From: Pseudoluteimonas sp044226035
Lineage (GTDB): Bacteria > Pseudomonadota > Gammaproteobacteria > Xanthomonadales > Xanthomonadaceae
Assembly: GCA_044226035.1 (NCBI GenBank)
Contig: JBGAHT010000001.1
Span: 1 to 64,000 of the forward strand
Length of the DNA stretch: 64,000 nucleotides
Reading direction: 5' to 3'
Shown: positions 16,407 through 24,637 of the stretch, one piece after another
How positions within the stretch are numbered: position 1 is the stretch's first letter
Layout: each line of letters begins with the position of its first letter
Program-made: the position numbers and the translations under genes
The notes under the pieces: generated by a model
What the model saw: only the letters and a program-made list of their open reading frames with translations
Told to the model about the DNA's origin: nothing
Database searches by the model: none

Positions 16407-16769
16407 ATGAAACTGATCGTTCGTGTTCCTTTCAATGATTGCGTTGAGTCACTCTCCAGGAGGCGGGTCACGCTTGACTCTCTCTACGCAGAATTTGAGC
16501 AATGCCCATTGTTAGACAATGCTTTTGATTCTTTGGAGATTAGAATTTCAACGATATACGATGGCCTGAAGGGTGCTCGTGCAATAGCCAACGACCGAAC
16601 AATAAAGGCAATTTGCGCCTTCGATTACGATGGCGACCTAACTCCCGATGGCGACAGTGCATTTCTGGCTTTCTACTTGCACAAAATACAGATTGCTATC
16701 CAAGCCAGTCCATTAGCTGCGCCAGATCAGGAGTCACTTCTGTCAATTGTCCGTAGGCACGAGGCCTAA
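16407..16769 (+). CDS. Cassette-borne hypothetical protein, 120 aa
   Basis: No family recognised. A soluble, mixed alpha/beta-looking protein starting MKLIVRVPF with no signal peptide or membrane segment. The base composition is clearly AT-richer than the neighbours. The stop codon lies inside the attC left core (GCC TAA C), the classic layout of an integron gene cassette. Start ATG at 16407 is chosen because the cassette boundary is at 16396; a further upstream in-frame ATG lies outside the cassette. Confidence 0.65.
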   Translation: MKLIVRVPFNDCVESLSRRRVTLDSLYAEFEQCPLLDNAFDSLEIRISTIYDGLKGARAIANDRTIKAICAFDYDGDLTPDGDSAFLAFYLHKIQIAIQASPLAAPDQESLLSIVRRHEA

Positions 16770-16852
16770 CTACTCAATCCAGCGGACCGCCGGGCGTATA
16801 CTCGATTGATCCAAGCCGCCGGGCCGGCGGCCGCTAATTTCGGGTGTTAGCG
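16764..16852 (+). other. attC recombination site of cassette 1
   Basis: R' GCCTAAC (RYYYAAC) at 16764-16770 and R'' GTTAGCG at 16846-16852 bound an 89-bp imperfect palindrome. The left arm CTAAC...AGCGGACCGCC pairs with the right arm GGCGGCCGCT...GTTAG, leaving one unpaired A in the left arm. Such an extrahelical base is the hallmark that orients integrase on the folded bottom strand. Confidence 0.82.
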
Positions 16853-16860
16853 CTCGCAAA

Positions 16861-17394
16861 ATGCTCATCCGCGATTACAACGGCAAAGGCCCCTGGAGCG
16901 TAAAGGCCGTCCAAGAACGGTACGTAGAGCTTTGCGGCCGGCTCGATGTTCAGACGCCCCGCGAGCTACTGCCTAGAACCTATAAGCGACCGGAGGCGAC
17001 TTGGATCTACCCGATCATGGAGCGGGTGATAGAAGGCATCAAAGCTGGCGATCCAGCTTGTTCCACTCTTGGCGTCGAGTTCATAGAGCAGGACAGCACA
17101 TTCCCGTTTGGCCGGACACTTAAAAGCAATGCTGCACGAGCCCTCAAGAGCGCGGAGCTATCACAAGCCCTTAAGACTCGTATTAGGCGGCGAGTGGCAG
17201 CCATGCTGGCCGCAGGCAACACGCCGCGCGAGTTCAAGGAGTACGCTCGCTTGCTCCGCAAAATCGGCTTTGAGGAGCTTTGGCCTCGTATGGCAGCCTC
17301 AGCTCCAGTTGGGAATAAGTACGCCATGCGTCATTTCGCCTATTTTCGTGCAATCCAAGAGCGCTCCGCTGCTGTCATACCGGACGATCGCTAA
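16861..17394 (+). CDS. Cassette-borne hypothetical protein, 177 aa
   Basis: No family recognised. A soluble basic protein: N-terminal part MLIRDYNGKGPWSVKAVQ, then a helical, Arg/Lys-rich central region (LKTRIRRRVAAMLAAGNTPREF, about 105-127). No signal peptide or membrane segment. The start is only 9 bp from the cassette boundary and the stop TAA lies in the left core of the next attC (CGCTAAC), so the gene fills its cassette. Composition is AT-richer than the flanking chromosome. Confidence 0.7.
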   Translation: MLIRDYNGKGPWSVKAVQERYVELCGRLDVQTPRELLPRTYKRPEATWIYPIMERVIEGIKAGDPACSTLGVEFIEQDSTFPFGRTLKSNAARALKSAELSQALKTRIRRRVAAMLAAGNTPREFKEYARLLRKIGFEELWPRMAASAPVGNKYAMRHFAYFRAIQERSAAVIPDDR

Positions 17395-17451
17395 CAATTT
17401 ATTCAAGCCGAATTCGCTCGGAAAACCGACTTAATTCAGTCTGGGAGCCCA
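17389..17451 (+). other. attC site of cassette 2, right end altered
   Basis: Left core CGCTAAC (17389-17395) complements GTTAGCG at the start of the cassette (16846-16852), followed by AATTTATTCAAGCCGAATTCG. The right arm CCGACTTAATTCAG (17427-17440) matches the common short attC form, but the expected GTTAG right core is replaced by TCTGGGAG. The array therefore ends here, either by truncation or because recombination used a non-attI chromosomal site. Confidence 0.75.
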
Positions 17452-17532
17452 CCAGCAGTTGCCCGTCCCGGCGCCGGTGACCTACCCTGCCGCATCGGCG
17501 CATTTGCGCCACCGCGCGACGGGGAGCGGGAC

Positions 17533-18828
17533 GTGAACCTGAAGTTGCGCCTGACGGCGATGAATTTCCTCCAGTTCTTCATCTGGGGGGCGTGGCTGCT
17601 CACCATCGGCGCCTGGTGGTTCCAGAACCGGCACTGGTCGGGCACCGGCTTCGGCGCGATCTTCTCGACCATGGGCTTCGCCGCGCTGTTCATGCCGGCG
17701 CTGATGGGCATCGTCGCCGACAAGTGGATCAACGCCGAACGCCTCTACGGACTGCTGCACATCGGCGGCGCGATCATGCTGTTCCTGATCCCGCGCGTGG
17801 ACGACCCCTCGACCATGTTCCCGGTCATGTTCGCCACCATGTGCTTCTACATGCCCACCATCGCGCTCGCGATCACCGTGTCCTACAACGCGCTGAAGAA
17901 CGAAGGCATGGACGTGGTCGCCACCTACCCGCCGATCCGCGTCTGGGGCACGGTCGGCTTCATCGCCGCGACCTGGACCACCAGCCTCTCCGGCCTGGAA
18001 ACCTCGTCCGGGCAGTTCTACGTCGCCGCCGCCGCGTCGCTCGCGCTGGGGCTGTACGCGTTCACCCTGCCGCCGTGCCCGCCGAAGCTGGACGCCGCGC
18101 ATAGCCGCAGCCTCGCCGACCGCTTCGGCCTGACCTCGTTCACGCTGTTCCGGGACCGCAACATGGCGGTGTTCTTCATCTTCGCCATGCTGCTGGGCGC
18201 GGCATTGCAGCTGACCAATGCCTACGGCGACACCTTCCTGCACGACTTCGCCAAGGTCGATGCCTACAAGGGCCTGTTCGCGGTGCGCTACCCGGCGATG
18301 ATCATCTCGATCTCGCAGATCTCGGAAACGCTGTTCATCCTCACCATCCCGTTCTTCCTGAAGCGCTTCGGGATCAAGGCGGTGATGACCATGAGCATGC
18401 TGGCCTGGTTCCTGCGCTTCGGGTTGTTCGCCTACGGCGACCCGGGCCCCGGGCTGTGGATGATCGTGCTGTCGTGCATCGTCTACGGCATGGCCTTCGA
18501 CTTCTTCAACATCTCCGGCTCGCTGTTCGTCGAGGGCCAGAGCGACCCGAAGATCCGCGCCAGCGCGCAGGGCCTGTTCATGCTGATGACCAACGGCGTC
18601 GGCGCGGTGCTGGGCAGCCTCATCGCGGGCTTCGTGATCGATCATTTCTTCACCGATCCGGCCTGCAACGACATGACCGCGATCTGCAAGAATTGGCGCG
18701 GCATCTGGACCGCGTTCGCGCTGTACGCGCTGGCGATGGCGGTGCTGTTCGTGCCGCTGTTCAAGCACAGGCACGATCCGAACAGGCGGGTCGCGGCGCA
18801 CGGCGCGGGCGATGTCGGCAACCCCTGA
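17533..18828 (+). CDS. Nucleoside permease, MFS superfamily (NupG/XapB type)
   Basis: 431 aa with about twelve hydrophobic segments and the NupG-family N-terminus (LTAMNFLQFFIWGAWLLTIG). The central NGVGAVLGSLIAGFVIDHFF segment is also typical. NupG/XapB proteins are proton-driven nucleoside importers of the inner membrane. Start is the GTG at 17533 after GGGAGCGGG. A ribokinase-type sugar kinase follows within 14 bp, fitting import and use of ribonucleosides. Confidence 0.9.
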   Translation: MNLKLRLTAMNFLQFFIWGAWLLTIGAWWFQNRHWSGTGFGAIFSTMGFAALFMPALMGIVADKWINAERLYGLLHIGGAIMLFLIPRVDDPSTMFPVMFATMCFYMPTIALAITVSYNALKNEGMDVVATYPPIRVWGTVGFIAATWTTSLSGLETSSGQFYVAAAASLALGLYAFTLPPCPPKLDAAHSRSLADRFGLTSFTLFRDRNMAVFFIFAMLLGAALQLTNAYGDTFLHDFAKVDAYKGLFAVRYPAMIISISQISETLFILTIPFFLKRFGIKAVMTMSMLAWFLRFGLFAYGDPGPGLWMIVLSCIVYGMAFDFFNISGSLFVEGQSDPKIRASAQGLFMLMTNGVGAVLGSLIAGFVIDHFFTDPACNDMTAICKNWRGIWTAFALYALAMAVLFVPLFKHRHDPNRRVAAHGAGDVGNP

Positions 18829-18841
18829 GCGCCGCGCGTCC

Positions 18842-19795
18842 ATGGATGATGCCCGCGTCGTCGTCGTCGGCTCGTTCAACGTCGACCACGTCTGGCGCGT
18901 CGCCTCGCTGCCGCAACCCGGGGCGACGCTCAGCGGCGACTACGCCAGCGGCCCCGGCGGCAAGGGCTTCAACCAGGCGATGGCCGCGCGTCGCGCCGGC
19001 GCGGCGACCGCCTTCGTCTGCGCGCTGGGCGAGGATGCCGGCGCGCAACTGGCGCGCGCGCTGTGCGCAGGCGACGGCATCGACCTGCGCGACGCCGCCT
19101 GCGGCGCGCCGACCGGCACCGCCGGCATCTACGTCGATGCGAACGGACGCAACGAGATTGTTGTAGCGCCCGGCGCGAACGCGCGGCTGGAAGCGCAATT
19201 CGTCGAATCGACATTGGCCGCGCTGGCGCCGCCCGCGGTCGTGCTCGCGCAGCTGGAATCGCCGCCGGAGGCGATCGCCGCGGCGCTGCGCTTCGGCCGC
19301 GAACGCGGCGCGACGACGATCCTCAACCCCGCGCCGGCGAACGTGGCGGTGCCGGGCGCGCTGCTGGCGCTGGCGGACGTGCTGACCCCGAACGAAACCG
19401 AATTCGCCGCGCTGCTCGGCCGGCACGTGGGCGAACGCATCGACGCCGACGCCGTCGCCGGCCTCGACCAGGGCCGGCTGCACGCGCTGTGCCGCGAGCT
19501 CGGCCACGAGAGTTCGGTGATCGTGACCCTCGGCGCCAGCGGCTGCTTCGTCTCGCACCCGGAGGCGAACCTGCGCGGCGACGAGGCCGCCTGCTACCGC
19601 ATCGCCGCGGAACCGGCGCAGGTGGTCGATACCACCGGCGCGGGCGATGCGTTCAACGGCGCGCTCGCGGCTTCGCTGGCCTTGCGTCCGGACGCCGCGT
19701 TCGTCGAGCACGTGCGTTTCGCCGGCAGGTACGCCGGGCTCTCGACCGAACGCGAAGGCGCGGCATTGAAGATGCCGCGATTGGCGGTGGGGTAA
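18842..19795 (+). CDS. rbsK: Ribokinase-like PfkB family sugar kinase
   Basis: 317 aa. It has the PfkB motifs GGKGFNQAMAARRAG near the N-terminus and DTTGAGDAFNGALA near the C-terminus, where the Asp of GAGD is the catalytic base. It likely phosphorylates ribose or a nucleoside-derived sugar with ATP. Start MDDARV at 18842 is preferred; an upstream in-frame ATG at 18812 would overlap the permease. Its position straight after a nucleoside permease supports a ribose or nucleoside salvage role. Confidence 0.88.
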   Translation: MDDARVVVVGSFNVDHVWRVASLPQPGATLSGDYASGPGGKGFNQAMAARRAGAATAFVCALGEDAGAQLARALCAGDGIDLRDAACGAPTGTAGIYVDANGRNEIVVAPGANARLEAQFVESTLAALAPPAVVLAQLESPPEAIAAALRFGRERGATTILNPAPANVAVPGALLALADVLTPNETEFAALLGRHVGERIDADAVAGLDQGRLHALCRELGHESSVIVTLGASGCFVSHPEANLRGDEAACYRIAAEPAQVVDTTGAGDAFNGALAASLALRPDAAFVEHVRFAGRYAGLSTEREGAALKMPRLAVG

Positions 19796-19803
19796 GGCTT
19801 TTC

Positions 19804-19985
19804 ACCTCTCCCCTCCGTGGGAGAGGTCGATGCGCGCAGCGCATCGGGAGAGGGGCACATCGCCTTTCCACCCTCTCCCGGCTTTACTCGCGCCATCCAT
19901 GGCGCTCGCCCTTCGGGCCAGCTTCGCTGTTCGCGGGCGCTCCTGCGCCCGCAGTCGGCCACCCTCTCCCATCAAGGGAGAGGGA
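19804..19985. repeat. Cluster of CTCTCCC-family palindromic repeats
   Basis: Three or more CTCTCCC / GGGAGAGG arms are spread through 180 bp (19804-19857, 19871-19880, 19963-19985), with GCGCGCAGCGCATCGGGAGA between the first two. The cluster fills the gap between the ribokinase and dusB genes. Confidence 0.8.
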
Positions 19986-20004
19986 CGTCTTCTACAATAT
20001 CCGC

Positions 20005-21003
20005 GTGCACATCGGCCCCTACGCCATCGCCCCGAAGGTGATCCTCGCGCCCATGGCCGGGGTGACGGACAAGCCGTTCCGTTTGCTGTGCAAGCGGCTG
20101 GGCGCGGGGTTGGCGGTGTCGGAGATGACCACCAGCGACCCGCGGTTCTGGAACACGGCGAAATCCCTGCACCGCATGGACCACGCCGGCGAACCGGATC
20201 CGGTCAGCGTGCAGATCGCCGGCACGGTGCCCGAGGTCATGGCCGCGGCCGCGCGCCACAACGTCGAACACGGCGCGCAGCTGATCGACATCAACCTGGG
20301 CTGCCCGGCGAAGAAGGTCTGCAACGCCTGGGCTGGTTCGGCGCTGATGCGCGATCCGCCGCTGGTCGCGCGCATCCTCGCCGCGGTGGTGGATGTGGTG
20401 GACGTGCCGGTCACGCTGAAGATCCGCACCGGCTGGAACGCGGACAACCGCAACGCGCCGGACATCGCGCGCATCGCGCAGGACAGCGGCATCGCCGTGC
20501 TCGCCGTGCACGGCCGCACCCGCGACCAACAATACGCGGGCGTCGCCGAATACGACACCATCGCCGCGATCAAGGCGATGCTCGAGATCCCGGTGATCGC
20601 CAACGGCGACATCGACTCGCCGGAGAAGGCGAAGGCCGTGCTCGACGCCACCGGCTGCGATGCGGTGATGGTCGGGCGCGCGGCGCAAGGCCGTCCGTGG
20701 ATCTTCCGCGAGATCGCGCATTTCCTCGCCACCGGGGAACGCCTGCCGGAACCCTCGCTGGGCGAAGTCCGCGACATCCTGCTCGCGCACCTCGAACACC
20801 TGCACGCGTTCTATGGCGAGGCTTGCGGCGTGCGCATCGCGCGCAAGCACCTGGGCTGGTACGCGAAGGATCGCCCCGAGAACGTGGCCTTCCGCGCCGT
20901 GGCCAACCGCGCGCAGACCGCCGCCGAACAGCTGCGCCTGACCCGGGATTATTTCGACGCGCTGGCCGCGGGCGTGGCGCCGGAGTTGCCGGAAGCGGCC
21001 TGA
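20005..21003 (+). CDS. dusB: tRNA-dihydrouridine synthase B
   Basis: 332 aa, close to E. coli DusB (321). Key features are LAPMAGVTDKPFR at the start, DINLGCPAKKV with the catalytic Cys, LKIRTGW, VHGRTRDQ, and the DusB-type MVGRAAQGRPWIFREI flavin phosphate region. It reduces specific uridines in the tRNA D-loop using FMN and NADPH. GTG at 20005 aligns with the DusB N-terminus (HIGPYAIAPKVI). The usual dusB-fis pairing is absent; a methyltransferase gene follows instead. Confidence 0.95.
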   Translation: MHIGPYAIAPKVILAPMAGVTDKPFRLLCKRLGAGLAVSEMTTSDPRFWNTAKSLHRMDHAGEPDPVSVQIAGTVPEVMAAAARHNVEHGAQLIDINLGCPAKKVCNAWAGSALMRDPPLVARILAAVVDVVDVPVTLKIRTGWNADNRNAPDIARIAQDSGIAVLAVHGRTRDQQYAGVAEYDTIAAIKAMLEIPVIANGDIDSPEKAKAVLDATGCDAVMVGRAAQGRPWIFREIAHFLATGERLPEPSLGEVRDILLAHLEHLHAFYGEACGVRIARKHLGWYAKDRPENVAFRAVANRAQTAAEQLRLTRDYFDALAAGVAPELPEAA

Positions 21004-21062
21004 CGGTTCCGTTGCCGCCCGCATGGCGGGACAATGCGCGTCCCCCGCCCGGATCCGTCGCC

Positions 21063-21878
21063 ATGTCCTCGCAGCCCTACCTCCACGGTTTCTCGCGCAG
21101 CGAGCAGGAACGCCTGGTGCGCCAGGCGCGCATGGCCGAATCCACCGTGTTCCACGACATCGACCTGTCCGGCGCGAAGCGCCTGCTCGAGGTCGGCAGC
21201 GGCGTCGGCGCGCAGACCGAGATCCTGCTGCGGCGCTTCCCCGACCTGCACGTCACCTGCGTCGACTTCAACCAGGCGCAGCTCGACGCCGCGCGCGAAA
21301 ACCTCGGCCAGCGCCCATGGCTGGACGGGCGCTACGAACTGCGCCAGGCCGACGCCACCGACCTGCCGTTCGAGGCGCGCAGTTTCGACGCCGCGTTCCT
21401 GTGCTGGATCCTCGAGCACGTGCCCTCGCCCACGCGCGTGCTGAACGAGGTGCGGCGCGCGCTCGCGCCCGGCTCGCCGGTGTACATCACCGAGGTGATG
21501 AATTCCTCGTTCCTGCTCGATCCGTATTCGCCCGACACCTGGCGCTACTGGATGGCGTTCAACGACTTCCAGCTCGAAAGCGGCGGCGATCCCTTCGTCG
21601 GCGCCAAGCTCGGCAACCTGCTGCTGGCCGGCGGTTTCCGCGACGTGGCCACCCAAGTCAAGACCTTCCACCTCGACAACCGCGAGCCGGCGAAGCGCAA
21701 GGCCATCGTCGAATACTGGGAGGAACTGCTGCTCTCGGCCGCCGACCAGCTGATCGACGCGGGCAAGGTCACGCGCGAGGTGGTCGACGGCATGCGCCGC
21801 GAGATGCAGCAGGTGCGCAACGACCCGAACGCGGTGTTCTTCTACGCCTTCGTGCAGGCCCGCGCGATCGCGTTCTGA
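21063..21878 (+). CDS. Class I SAM-dependent methyltransferase
   Basis: 271 aa. SAM-binding motif I is LLEVGSGVGAQTEIL (about residues 41-55), with VDFN as motif II and DLPFEARSFDAAFLCWILEHV further on, as in Methyltransf_11/25 enzymes. No substrate-specific domain is recognisable. It follows dusB by 59 bp on the same strand and may be co-transcribed, though no functional link is evident. Confidence 0.88.
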   Translation: MSSQPYLHGFSRSEQERLVRQARMAESTVFHDIDLSGAKRLLEVGSGVGAQTEILLRRFPDLHVTCVDFNQAQLDAARENLGQRPWLDGRYELRQADATDLPFEARSFDAAFLCWILEHVPSPTRVLNEVRRALAPGSPVYITEVMNSSFLLDPYSPDTWRYWMAFNDFQLESGGDPFVGAKLGNLLLAGGFRDVATQVKTFHLDNREPAKRKAIVEYWEELLLSAADQLIDAGKVTREVVDGMRREMQQVRNDPNAVFFYAFVQARAIAF

Positions 21879-21908
21879 ATCGATCGCGCCGGCCTATCGA
21901 AGCCCCGA

Positions 21909-23333
21909 TCAATGGCCGGGGCTGCCGACTCCGCCGAAAGCGCCGACCTTCTGCATCACCAGGTCGGCGTTGTAGGGGTCCGCGGGCGGGTTGTTTTCCC
22001 AGACGAACACCGCGCCGCCGGCGCGCGTCGGGGCGCCGGCCACGCGGCCGACATAGCCCTCGAACTGCTTGTACTGGACGACCGGGAGGCGCCAGGCCGG
22101 CGTTCCGTCGCTCCTGATCGCCGCGGCGTCCAGCGGCTCGTCGCCGAGCGTCAGCGAATCGGTGTTCCATTGCGCGATGAAGCCGTCGCGCGCCGGCAGC
22201 GCGATCAGGTTCGAGTACGAATTGGGGTTGATCGGCACCAGCGTTTTGCCCTTGCCGTCCCACAGCAGGCTGCCGTTGGCGTCGACGCGCTGGGCCTGGA
22301 TGCCGCTGTCGTCGGGGTTGGTTCCGATCACGCGCCACAGCGCGTAGACATCGCCCGTCCGAGCGTCGTAACTGCACGCCACCTGCCCGCGCGGCAGGCG
22401 GGTATCGGTCGATGGCGAAATCCCGTTGTGCGCATACAACTCGGAACCATCCGCAAGCACGTGCTGGATGCGGTTGGCGGAGTCCGCGGCGTTGAACACG
22501 TATTGCCAGCAGAACACCGCGCCGCCGGCGCCATCGTCCAGGAACACGGGCGAGTCGCCCATCGAGATGGTCCCGGCCGCGGTGTCTTCCCACAGCTTGA
22601 CGTAGCCCGGCGACCACAGCGGCTGGCCCGCCGGATCGTATTTCTGCGCCCACAGCTGGTTGCCGGTGGTGCGGCTCTGGATCACGAAGCTCACGATCGC
22701 GTCGTTGCCCGAACCATGCACGTCCCCGGGGAACACGAATGCCCCGCTCGGCGGTTGGATCGCGACCCCGTCGTCCCAGAGCGCGTGTCCGGTGGCATCG
22801 AATCTCTGCAATATTTCCTTGCCGCTGTCGTCGAGCCACGCCACGACCATGCCGCCGTCGGCGGTCGCGGCCGCCTGGACCGTCTGCACATCGTTGCTTG
22901 CGGCGCTGGCATATGCGGCCCAGAGGCGGCTTCCATCCGGCGCGATCTTCGTCGCCATCGCCTGCAGCGCGCCATTGGCGCCGCGCAGGCGGAAGGCGAG
23001 GACCGCATTGCCGGATGGATCCCGGTCGAGTCCGTAGTCGACCGTGCTCGAGACGTTGCGGTTGGCGACGAGGATTCCGCCGGTCGCCCACAGCGCGTTG
23101 CCGTTGCGGTCGTAGCGCTGGAGCCGGACGTCGTACTGGCCGCCGCCATCGAACCACGACACGTAATACCCGCCGTCGTCGAGGGCCACGATCTTGGGCT
23201 GGACCTGCTCGCCGGGCGCGTCGGAAATCACGACCGCGGAATCCGCGTTGGCCGGCCACTGCGCGAGCGCGGCCAGCGGCGCGACCGAGATCGCCGCGGC
23301 CACGAGGGAAAGTGCGGGCAGGCGAAGCTTCAT
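21909..23333 (-). CDS. Secreted protein with beta-propeller-like repeats, 474 aa
   Basis: Signal peptide (LSLVAAAISVAPLAALAQ) followed by repeated units of the pattern QRYDRNGNALW / QRFDATGHALWDDG / QKYDPAGQPLW / QRVDANGSLLW, spaced about 50-70 residues. This is typical of all-beta propeller-like surface or periplasmic proteins. No enzymatic motif is seen. Start ATG at 23333 is fixed by the signal peptide; the frame is open upstream but without gene-like features. Confidence 0.72.
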   Translation of the reverse strand: MKLRLPALSLVAAAISVAPLAALAQWPANADSAVVISDAPGEQVQPKIVALDDGGYYVSWFDGGGQYDVRLQRYDRNGNALWATGGILVANRNVSSTVDYGLDRDPSGNAVLAFRLRGANGALQAMATKIAPDGSRLWAAYASAASNDVQTVQAAATADGGMVVAWLDDSGKEILQRFDATGHALWDDGVAIQPPSGAFVFPGDVHGSGNDAIVSFVIQSRTTGNQLWAQKYDPAGQPLWSPGYVKLWEDTAAGTISMGDSPVFLDDGAGGAVFCWQYVFNAADSANRIQHVLADGSELYAHNGISPSTDTRLPRGQVACSYDARTGDVYALWRVIGTNPDDSGIQAQRVDANGSLLWDGKGKTLVPINPNSYSNLIALPARDGFIAQWNTDSLTLGDEPLDAAAIRSDGTPAWRLPVVQYKQFEGYVGRVAGAPTRAGGAVFVWENNPPADPYNADLVMQKVGAFGGVGSPGH

Positions 23334-23476
23334 GTCGTGGCTCCAGGGCGTGGCGGGACCGCAGCGTCGCGCTTCCGGCCTCCAGCGTCCAGTGCCTCCC
23401 GGCCGCGCCGCCGGAGCCCCAGGACCGGGCATGCCACCGCGCGCGTCGCCCGGCCAGATGGCCGCGGCCGGCCCGG

Positions 23477-24490
23477 TCAGCCGCCCGCGGGCGGCTCGCG
23501 CCAGATCCGCTTCCACAGCTCGCCCCAGCCGCGCCGCAGCTTCCATTCGAACCGCGGCTGGCGCGGCGGATCGAGCGCGACCCAACGCCCGTCGTGGTCG
23601 CGCGCCACGGCGAAGTTGAAGCTGTAGTCCGGCTCGCTGCCCATGCGCAGGTCGCTGAGCACCAGCGTGCCGTCGCGCACTTCGGCCTTGGCGAAACCGT
23701 GGTCGAACCACAGGATGCGTTCGACCGACGGCAGGCCGCGCACGGCGTCGAGCGCGGCCACGTCCGAGCGATACGCGTGGAAACGCATCGGCCCATGGTC
23801 CGCGACCAGCGAGCGTTCGCCTTCCACGAAGCCCTGCGGCGTCATCGCCACCACCCGCCACAGCAGCGTGTTGAACGGCTGCGGCACCGAGAACCGCGGC
23901 GCATCGGCGAGGCCGATCGCGGCCAGCGCGCGCCCCGCCTCGCGTTCGACCAGCGCCTTCGCGAGCAGCGACCAGCCGAGGTAGGCGACGCCGAACGCGA
24001 TGCCGAGCTGGAGCGCCTTCGTCCCCCATCGCTCGCGCGCGAACCATGCGACCACGAAGGCGACGACCCACGGCAGGGCGAACAGCGGATCGATGATGAA
24101 CAGGCTGCTCCACATCATCGGCGGCAGCGGCAGCGGCCACAGCAGCTGGGTGCCGTAGACGGTGAAGCTGTCGAGCAGCGGATGCGCCATCAGGCAGGCG
24201 AAGATCGCCCACCACCAGCGCGCCGGCGACCGCGCCACGCGTCCGCCGCGACGCCGGAAGCACCACCAGATCGCCCAGGCCACGAACGGCAGCACCAGCC
24301 ACGAGTGCGTGGCGGCGCGGTGCCAGGTCATGCGCAGCACCGGGTCGTCGCTGAGCATCAGCGGCAGCACGTCGAGGTCGGGCAGGGTGTTCAGCGCCAT
24401 CCCGGCGAGCAGGGCCGCGCGGCGGTCCGCCTTCGGCGCGATCGCGGCGGCGATGACGCCGCCGTAGAACAGGTGGGTGATGGAATCCAT
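23477..24490 (-). CDS. Membrane-bound metal-dependent hydrolase, YdjM/DUF457-like
   Basis: 337 aa. The N-terminal MDSITHLFYGGVIAAAI, followed by LPDLDVLPL, HRAATHSWLV and MAHPLLDSFT, carries the His/Asp pattern of the YdjM (DUF457) family. About five membrane segments lie in the first 180 residues and a soluble C-terminal half follows (GFVEGERSLVADH...). The substrate is unknown for this family. Some relatives are LexA-regulated; no LexA box is evident here. Confidence 0.85.
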   Translation of the reverse strand: MDSITHLFYGGVIAAAIAPKADRRAALLAGMALNTLPDLDVLPLMLSDDPVLRMTWHRAATHSWLVLPFVAWAIWWCFRRRGGRVARSPARWWWAIFACLMAHPLLDSFTVYGTQLLWPLPLPPMMWSSLFIIDPLFALPWVVAFVVAWFARERWGTKALQLGIAFGVAYLGWSLLAKALVEREAGRALAAIGLADAPRFSVPQPFNTLLWRVVAMTPQGFVEGERSLVADHGPMRFHAYRSDVAALDAVRGLPSVERILWFDHGFAKAEVRDGTLVLSDLRMGSEPDYSFNFAVARDHDGRWVALDPPRQPRFEWKLRRGWGELWKRIWREPPAGG

Positions 24491-24589
24491 GCGGCGATGC
24501 TAGCCGCAGGCCGCCGGACCGCGTCCGGCGGAAACACAACCGGCGCACAATGGCCGTTCCGGCATCGTGCACAGCCGGGTCCGGGCCTG

Positions 24590-24595
24590 TATGAT
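24590..24595 (+). promoter_or_regulatory. Candidate -10 element of metK
   Basis: TATGAT preceded by TG (extended -10 form GCCTGTATGAT) lies 42 bp upstream of the metK ATG. No convincing -35 is seen. The leader is short and shows none of the conserved blocks of SAM riboswitches. AAGGGA ahead of the start is the likely ribosome site. Confidence 0.5.
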
Positions 24596-24637
24596 GCCCG
24601 GCCATCCTTTCATCCGCATTAAGGGATATAAGCCGAG

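Noticed and set aside
24491..24637. Possible SAM riboswitch before metK
   Set aside because: The leader after the likely start is about 35 nt and none of the SAM-I/II/IV conserved blocks are visible.
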